From NCBI GenBank assembly GCA_946482005.1, contig CAMLPV010000012.1:20615-84614 (forward strand): a DNA stretch of 64,000 nt. The letters run 5' to 3'. Under the pieces are notes generated by a model, which was not told where the DNA came from, made no database searches, and saw only the letters and a list, made by a program, of their open reading frames with translations. The DNA is from an uncultured Gilliamella sp. (lineage in GTDB: Bacteria; Pseudomonadota; Gammaproteobacteria; Enterobacterales; Orbaceae). Positions 59,018 through 64,000 of this stretch are shown here, piece by piece. A program made the position numbers and the translations under genes. The stretch's first letter is position 1. Every line of letters starts with the position of its first letter.

Positions 59018-60400
59018 TTAAATTTGTTCAAATACTGCGTTGATTTTCTGTTTATCTTTGATACCAGGTGCCTGTTCAACCCCTGAATTGAGATCAACCC
59101 CGAGTACACTGGTTGCAATAGCTAACTTAATATTTTCTGGATTGATGCCTCCAGCTAAAATCACATTACTTAACTCATGATTTTCAAGTAATGACCAATC
59201 AAAACTTTTACCCGTTCCCCCCGCACCATTATCAAAGACATAACGTGAAACTAATGGATTGTGATGCTCAGGTATTGTGTCATCAATACTTAATGCTTTC
59301 CAAATTTGGCAGGTTAAAGGTAACTTTTCGCGTAAAGCTTGTATGTAGTTAGCATCTTCTTTACCATGCAATTGCACTGCATAAAGAGATAACTGCTCAG
59401 CAATTTGACATACTTCATCAATGTCTTGGTTTTTAAAAACGCCCACCCAATTAAGAGGTGCCGCCGACATCACACTACGGGCTTTATTGGGTTGAATATA
59501 CCGCGGTGAACTGCTGACAAAAATCAACCCGCCATATACTGCTCCAGCTTGGTAAACATTGACCGCATCTTCGGCACGAGTTAACCCACAGACTTTATTT
59601 TCGCCCAACACGACTTTGCGAATGGCTAAATCTAAATTAGGCTCTGACATCAACGCGCTGCCAATTAAAAAGCCTTTAGCATACTGGCGCAGATCCTTTA
59701 CTTGATTATGGGTATAAATTCCTGACTCGCTAATCACTATACGATCATCAGGGATCATTTTCGATAAATCTTTAACTCGGTTTAAATCAACGGTTAGATC
59801 GCGCAAATTACGATTATTAATACCTATGACTTTCGCCCCTAATTTAATTGCCCGTTCTACTTCACTTTCAGTACTCGCTTCGGTTAAAACGCCCATATTA
59901 AGTCGATGAGCAACCTCACTTAACTGTTGATACTCATCATCTGTCACGACTGATAGCATTAATAAAATGGCATCAGCTTGGTAATAACGAGCCAAATAGA
60001 TCTGATATTCATCAATAATAAAATCTTTACAAAGTACCGGTTGTGTCACTTCATCACGTACAATTGTCAAAAATTCAAAGCGACCTTGAAAATATTTTTC
60101 ATCGGTCAAAACCGAAATAGCCGATGCATAATTTTTATAAATTTTAGCAATATTGGCGGGATCAAAATCCTCACGAATTAATCCTTTAGATGGCGAAGCC
60201 TTTTTACACTCTAAAATAAATGCAGTTTTAGCTTGATTTAAAGCTTGATAAAAATCACGATCACTGGGTTTCACCTCCGATTTAAAAATTGCAAGGGGCG
60301 TAGCTGCTTGCTGCTGAGATAACCAAATCTGCTTATCATGAATGATCTTTTTTAATACTGTTGCCATTTCAACATTTTTGGCTAATGCTGCAATTACCAT
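59018..60400 (-). CDS. trpC: Bifunctional indole-3-glycerol-phosphate synthase / phosphoribosylanthranilate isomerase TrpCF
   Basis: A fused two-barrel enzyme for two successive steps. The TrpC half (about residues 1-255) has FILECKKASPSKGLIREDFDP, VLCKDFIIDEYQIYLARYYQADAILL and VISESGIYTHNQV. The TrpF half (about 256-460) has KVCGLTRAEDAVNVYQAGAVYGGLIF, VQLHGKED and a closing VLGVDLNSGVEQAPGIKD. The fusion is typical of Enterobacterales and relatives. I choose Met at 60400, six bases after GGAG; the upstream ATG at 60412 contains that ribosome site. Confidence 0.96.
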   Translation of the reverse strand: MVIAALAKNVEMATVLKKIIHDKQIWLSQQQAATPLAIFKSEVKPSDRDFYQALNQAKTAFILECKKASPSKGLIREDFDPANIAKIYKNYASAISVLTDEKYFQGRFEFLTIVRDEVTQPVLCKDFIIDEYQIYLARYYQADAILLMLSVVTDDEYQQLSEVAHRLNMGVLTEASTESEVERAIKLGAKVIGINNRNLRDLTVDLNRVKDLSKMIPDDRIVISESGIYTHNQVKDLRQYAKGFLIGSALMSEPNLDLAIRKVVLGENKVCGLTRAEDAVNVYQAGAVYGGLIFVSSSPRYIQPNKARSVMSAAPLNWVGVFKNQDIDEVCQIAEQLSLYAVQLHGKEDANYIQALREKLPLTCQIWKALSIDDTIPEHHNPLVSRYVFDNGAGGTGKSFDWSLLENHELSNVILAGGINPENIKLAIATSVLGVDLNSGVEQAPGIKDKQKINAVFEQI

Positions 60401-60415
60401 ATTCTTCTCCATCTA

Positions 60416-62050
60416 TTATCTTGCTGCTAACTTTCGCAATAACTCATAAGATTTACCGCTATGCATCATATCGATCGCGCATTTAGCATTCTGTTTAAGG
60501 TCAGCTTGACCAAACAAACTCATCAACATCGCCACATTGACAGCAATTGCTGCTTCGTGAGCAGGTTTACCATGACCTTGTAAAATCGCAATTAACATAT
60601 CACGATTCATCTCTGGCGTACCGCCCTCAATATCTTTTAGTGTATAGGTTGGTAAACCAAAATCTTCTGGCGTTAAAGTAAAATAACGAATTTCGCCGTT
60701 TTTAACTTCCCCTACTTGAGTAGCACCATGAATCGCTACCTCATCCATACCCGCCCCATGTACCACATAAGCATGAGTATAGTTAAGCATTTTTAATGTT
60801 TCTGCAATAGGTTGGATTAAATCAGGATGATAAACCCCTAATAAAATACGTTTAGGGCGAGACGGATTAATTAATGGTCCTAATACATTAAAAATAGTAC
60901 GTGTTTTTAACTGTTGTCGTACTGGTGCTGCATGACGGAACCCAGAATGGTACTGCTGGGCAAACAAGAAGCAAACACCTAGTTCATCTAAAGCTTTACG
61001 TGATGCTTCGGCTGGCATATTTAATTTAATGCCTAAAGCAGATAACACATCAGAAGATCCCGATTTGCTCGACACACCGCGATTACCATGTTTTGCCACT
61101 TTATAACCCAATGCAGCGGCTACAAAGGCACTGGCGGTTGAAATATTAATACTGTTCGTACCATCTCCACCCGTACCGACTATATCGGTAAAATCATAAT
61201 CAGGTATATCAAAACTATCTGCATTTTCAAGCAAGGCCTGCGCTGCACCTGCAATTTCATCTGGTTTTTCGCCACGCACTTTCATACTGATGATAGCCGT
61301 TGCTAATACCGTTGGTTCAATTTTACCTTGAATGATGAGGTTGAAAAGTATTTTGCTTTCTTCCTGCGCAATTGTTTGGCCTAAATACAATTTATTTAAT
61401 ATTGGTTGAATATTGTATTCTTGCTTATCAACAATTGCTTTTTGCTGATTAGGCTCGGCTCTTTTTTGTGGTGAATTAAGTGCCCAAGCTATGGTTTGCT
61501 CTAATAGTTTTACACCTTGAATGGTTAAAATCGATTCCGGATGAAACTGAAAACCACAAACTCGATCTTCATCATTGCGTACAGCCATTACAATATTGTT
61601 GCAAAGAGCATTGATCGTGAGCGTTTTGGGAATATTCTCACCTTTTAAAGAGTGATAACGAGCGACTGGCAATGGATTAGGCAATCCTGCAAACATCGCT
61701 TGCTCATCATGCTCAATAAGCGATGCCTTACCATGTAAAATATCACCCGCTGGCACAATACTGCCACCATAGGATTCAACAATAGCTTGATGCCCAAGGC
61801 AAATACCAATGATCGGTAATTTACCTTTTAACCGTTTTAACAGTTCAGGCATAGAGCCCGCTTCGCTCGGTGCGCCAGGACCTGGAGATAACATCAAAAT
61901 AGGATTTTGCATTTGTGATAATTTTTCGATAATCACATCGGCAGGAATCGTATTACGATAAACAGTCACACAATGTTTGCTATTACGTAATTGATCAACC
62001 AAGTTATAAGTAAATGAATCAATATTATCAATAAATAAGATATTAGCCAT
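60416..62050 (-). CDS. trpD: Anthranilate synthase glutaminase / anthranilate phosphoribosyltransferase TrpGD
   Basis: A 544-residue fusion of the TrpG glutamine amidotransferase (about residues 1-195) and TrpD (about 210-544), as in E. coli (531). The TrpG part has [18 protein letters not shown], the nucleophile in [15 protein letters not shown] and the His/Glu pair in [13 protein letters not shown]. The TrpD part has [35 protein letters not shown] and [13 protein letters not shown]. Its ATG overlaps the trpE stop by one base (TAATG), keeping subunit synthesis balanced. It lies 15 bases before trpCF. Confidence 0.97.
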   Translation of the reverse strand: MANILFIDNIDSFTYNLVDQLRNSKHCVTVYRNTIPADVIIEKLSQMQNPILMLSPGPGAPSEAGSMPELLKRLKGKLPIIGICLGHQAIVESYGGSIVPAGDILHGKASLIEHDEQAMFAGLPNPLPVARYHSLKGENIPKTLTINALCNNIVMAVRNDEDRVCGFQFHPESILTIQGVKLLEQTIAWALNSPQKRAEPNQQKAIVDKQEYNIQPILNKLYLGQTIAQEESKILFNLIIQGKIEPTVLATAIISMKVRGEKPDEIAGAAQALLENADSFDIPDYDFTDIVGTGGDGTNSINISTASAFVAAALGYKVAKHGNRGVSSKSGSSDVLSALGIKLNMPAEASRKALDELGVCFLFAQQYHSGFRHAAPVRQQLKTRTIFNVLGPLINPSRPKRILLGVYHPDLIQPIAETLKMLNYTHAYVVHGAGMDEVAIHGATQVGEVKNGEIRYFTLTPEDFGLPTYTLKDIEGGTPEMNRDMLIAILQGHGKPAHEAAIAVNVAMLMSLFGQADLKQNAKCAIDMMHSGKSYELLRKLAAR

Positions 62051-63612
62051 TAGAATACACCTTCTACATTATGTGCTGCCATAATTGCCCTAACTACTGC
62101 GCGAGCTTTATTACGTGACTCGTCTGATTCGGACTGAGGATCCGAATCCAACACCACTCCCCCACCCGCTTGCACCGTGGCTATGCCATCTTCAACATAA
62201 GCACTGCGAATCACAATACAGGTATCAAGATCACCATTTGCGGTAAAATAACCTACTGCTCCGCCATAACTACCACGTTTCACTTTTTCGGATTCAGCAA
62301 TTAATTGCATTGCACGCACTTTTGGTGCGCCAGTTAATGTGCCCATATTCATCGTGGCTTTATAAGCATGTAATGCATCTAAATCCTGCCGTAACTGCCC
62401 CACAACTCGCGAAACCAAATGCATCACAAACGAATAACGATCGACTTTCAACAACTCTTTGGTATAACGTGTACCCGGCTCACAAATACGGGCTAAATCA
62501 TTGCGGGCTAAATCAACCAGCATTAGGTGCTCGGCCAACTCTTTCTTATCGGTTCGCATCTCAAGTTCTAAACGACTGTCCAAATCATGGTCAATATCGC
62601 CATTCGCAGTCAGACCACGAGGGCGTGTGCCGGCAATAGGGTAGATTTCAACTTGATTGGTAGCCTTAGTATATTTAAGTGCACTTTCAGGAGAAGCACC
62701 AAATAACACAAAATCTTTATCTTGCATATAAAACATATAAGGACTTGGATTATTGGTTTTCAGTACTTGATAAGCTGATAACGGTTTTGGACAAGGCAAT
62801 GTAAAACGTCTTGATGGTACTGCCTGAAAAATCTCGCCTTGCTGAATGGCATCTTGCATTTTTTTTACGATGGTATTGAAATCATCATCGCTCTTATTGC
62901 AACCTACATCAATTTTGGCAAGCGATTGGCTATCAATTGGTTTCATCGGTTTGCTTAACGTTGTTTGTAGTTCATCTAATCTTTGTGTTAATCGTTCAAT
63001 TTCTTTAGTGTCAGACGTAAATGCGGTCGCTTTTAAAATGGATAGATGATCTTTATGATTTATTTCTAATAGTGTTTCAGCTAAATAAAAACAGAAGTCT
63101 TGGCAACGCTGTTCAGAAGATAAAATTGGTAGATTTTCAAATCCCGCGACCAAATCATAACAAAATAATCCGCCAACAAAAACCGCATCTGAACTGGAAT
63201 TTTCTGGCACATTAACGATTGTTAACAAGGTTCTTAATGCATCAAATACCGACAAAGATTTCAAACGTGAATCCTCATCTTGCAGATGATCAATATCAGG
63301 AAAAACTAACGTTAATGTTTGCGCATTAGCGAACGTTTTAACCACTTTATCGTCAACGGCTTGTTGCAACAAAGGTAACAGTTTTTCACCATTGGTCGTT
63401 AACGCTTCAATAGTGACTTTGGTATTGATTGCTGAAATGCGCAAAGCACTATCAACAATCATCACACTTTTAATGCCTTGCTTATTATCAATTTCAGCCG
63501 ATTCAAGCAGCAATGTCGCAGGTCGGCTGTCACACAATTGATAAAACACCTGAGTCGGATCTTGATAATAACCGATGGTTTTGGTTATTTGAGTTAATGT
63601 TGGCTTATTCAT
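62050..63612 (-). CDS. trpE: Anthranilate synthase component I TrpE
   Basis: TrpE converts chorismate to anthranilate using ammonia from TrpG, and is feedback-inhibited by tryptophan. The length (520) equals E. coli TrpE. The inhibitor-binding LLES motif is intact ([10 protein letters not shown] near residue 35), and chorismate-site motifs follow: [50 protein letters not shown] and [15 protein letters not shown]. First structural gene, 106 bases after the leader peptide stop. A poor ribosome site (TTGTTG region) precedes the ATG. Confidence 0.97.
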   Translation of the reverse strand: MNKPTLTQITKTIGYYQDPTQVFYQLCDSRPATLLLESAEIDNKQGIKSVMIVDSALRISAINTKVTIEALTTNGEKLLPLLQQAVDDKVVKTFANAQTLTLVFPDIDHLQDEDSRLKSLSVFDALRTLLTIVNVPENSSSDAVFVGGLFCYDLVAGFENLPILSSEQRCQDFCFYLAETLLEINHKDHLSILKATAFTSDTKEIERLTQRLDELQTTLSKPMKPIDSQSLAKIDVGCNKSDDDFNTIVKKMQDAIQQGEIFQAVPSRRFTLPCPKPLSAYQVLKTNNPSPYMFYMQDKDFVLFGASPESALKYTKATNQVEIYPIAGTRPRGLTANGDIDHDLDSRLELEMRTDKKELAEHLMLVDLARNDLARICEPGTRYTKELLKVDRYSFVMHLVSRVVGQLRQDLDALHAYKATMNMGTLTGAPKVRAMQLIAESEKVKRGSYGGAVGYFTANGDLDTCIVIRSAYVEDGIATVQAGGGVVLDSDPQSESDESRNKARAVVRAIMAAHNVEGVF

Positions 63613-63670
63613 TGTTGATTCTCTATGTTTAAATTTTTATTCAGACGAATTCTTTTAATATCCTGAAACT

Positions 63671-63695
63671 AAAAAACCCGCACTAAGCGGGTTTT
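63671..63695 (-). terminator. trp attenuator terminator
   Basis: Minus-strand RNA AAAACCCGC-TTAGT-GCGGGTTTT followed by further Ts, between trpL and trpE. Its 5' arm ACCCGC (63692-63687) can instead pair with GCGGGT (63726-63721) at the end of the leader frame, the antiterminator, because segments 2 and 4 are identical. A leader pairing CCATTCAC (63763-63756) with GTGGATGG (63717-63710) completes the usual set of four segments. Confidence 0.88.
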
Positions 63696-63718
63696 GCGAA
63701 AAAGACCATCCATCCACA

Positions 63719-63796
63719 TTACCCGCAAAATGAACCACACCACCAACCAAAGTAAGTGAATGGACGAGTAATAAAATGTAAAGATTGTATTTTCAT
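63719..63796 (-). CDS. trpL: trp operon leader peptide TrpL
   Basis: A 25-codon frame beginning ATGAAAATACAATCT and ending TGCGGGTAA, upstream of the attenuator. It holds two adjacent Trp codons (residues 18-19, bases 63745-63740), in the context FGWWCGS, where residue choice is otherwise ordinary. Stalling there would leave the following GCGGGT free for the antiterminator, and termination of translation at 63719 would cover it. Sequence is not similar to E. coli TrpL (14 residues) except for the WW. The ribosome site is weak. It is too short for standard gene calling. Confidence 0.88.
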   Translation of the reverse strand: MKIQSLHFITRPFTYFGWWCGSFCG

Positions 63797-63822
63797 GATG
63801 TTATCGGTATAAAATAAATTTT

Positions 63823-63856
63823 GTACTATTAAACTAGTTCAATGATGCAATGTCAA
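63823..63856 (-). promoter_or_regulatory. trp promoter and TrpR-type operator
   Basis: On the minus strand a perfect TTGACA (63856-63851) and TTTAAT (63833-63828) are 17 bases apart. GAACTAGTTTAATAGTAC (63840-63823) covers the -10 box and matches the E. coli trp operator GAACTAGTTAACTAGTAC at 16 of 18 positions. It indicates repression by a TrpR encoded elsewhere, in addition to attenuation. Confidence 0.85.
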
Positions 63857-63925
63857 GTGAATATTTTATGTTCGATGAATAAAAATTAATTTTTATAAAA
63901 TAAAAAACCGCCAATCAATAAAGTA

Positions 63926-64000
63926 ACCCCCAATAGTTGGACAATCAATTACTGGGGGTCTTTTTATGTCAAAATATAGTCGAGATTTAAAAATTATCAT
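63926..64000 (+). mobile_element. Left end of an IS3-family-like insertion element (cut by window end)
   Basis: The stretch ACCCCCAATAGTTGGACAA, followed by a GGGGGT-containing complement (ACCCCCA ... TGGGGGT) and a short frame at 63966, is the typical left terminus of IS3-family elements of the type with CCCCCAAnnnGTTGGAC ends. The exact terminal base and target duplication cannot be set because the right end is outside. It lies about 70 bases upstream of the trp -35 box. Confidence 0.6.
63966..64000 (+). CDS. Transposase OrfA, N-terminal fragment (continues beyond window)
   Basis: Only 11 complete codons are visible, ATGTCAAAATATAGTCGAGA onward, giving MSKYSRDLKII. Basic M-KYS-(D/E)(F/L)K starts of this kind open the helix-turn-helix OrfA of many IS3-family transposases. 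The adjacent terminal sequence supports this, but the fragment is too short for independent proof. Confidence 0.55.
   Translation, partial: MSKYSRDLKII

Overview
This is AT-rich chromosomal DNA from a gammaproteobacterium. The gene order keeps several Enterobacterales-type blocks: ribA/pgpB-lapA-lapB, ilvL-ilvGMEDA, metY-rimP-nusA-infB-rbfA-truB, usg-truA and trpL-trpE-trp(GD)-trp(CF)-trpBA. Protein sequences resemble E. coli orthologues throughout, but base composition and intergenic DNA are much richer in A+T. That combination, with a single large type VI secretion (T6SS) cluster, fits an Orbaceae-like insect-gut symbiont (Gilliamella, Frischella or Orbus type). The genus is inferred from style; no marker gene was compared.

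Layout. 1-876: 3' part of ligA. 941-1660: luxS and a small tautomerase. 1761-6675: ribA (minus) facing away from pgpB-lapA-lapB-tatD family-roxA. 6862-8097: an MFS carrier. 8177-9609: two related lipoproteins, minus strand. 9746-10633: a YghA-type reductase. 11394-18107: ilv operon with a leader peptide and attenuator readable at base level. 18325-20748: YgjR-like oxidoreductase and a lactate dehydrogenase-like enzyme, convergent. 21416-41157: T6SS cluster, all minus strand, in transcription order tssB, tssC, tssK, tssL, an OmpA-domain gene, hcp, tssH (clpV), PAAR, an unrecognised membrane protein, tssM, tssA, tssF, tssG, tssJ, tssE. 42143-45655: SitABCD-type metal ABC importer behind a promoter overlapped by a Fur-box-like site. 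45724-49021: dnaB, truA, usg (minus). 49316-50362: LacI-family regulator. 50432-56788: truB, rbfA, infB, nusA, rimP and initiator tRNA (minus). 56996-63796: trp operon (minus) with leader peptide, attenuator and a TrpR-type operator. 63926-64000: the start of an IS3-like insertion element running out of the window.

How the parts work together. The ilv and trp operons give a full set of enzymes for the common isoleucine/valine branch and the tryptophan branch, each with classical ribosome-stalling attenuation. The T6SS cluster encodes baseplate, sheath, tube, membrane complex, recycling ATPase and a PAAR tip, but no VgrG spike and no recognisable effector/immunity pair, so those must lie elsewhere or be lost. 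The housekeeping blocks (translation initiation, transcription elongation, RNA modification, replication helicase) are conserved.

The less explained items are: the unrecognised membrane protein between PAAR and tssM; the OmpA-domain protein, whose N-terminal half has TssM-like architecture; the tandem Asp+2 lipoproteins; a 42-base repeat occurring upstream of ilvL and just before truB, with a degenerate third copy before ygjR; and a 30-base perfect palindrome downstream of the T6SS cluster. I found no CRISPR array, prophage or rRNA.
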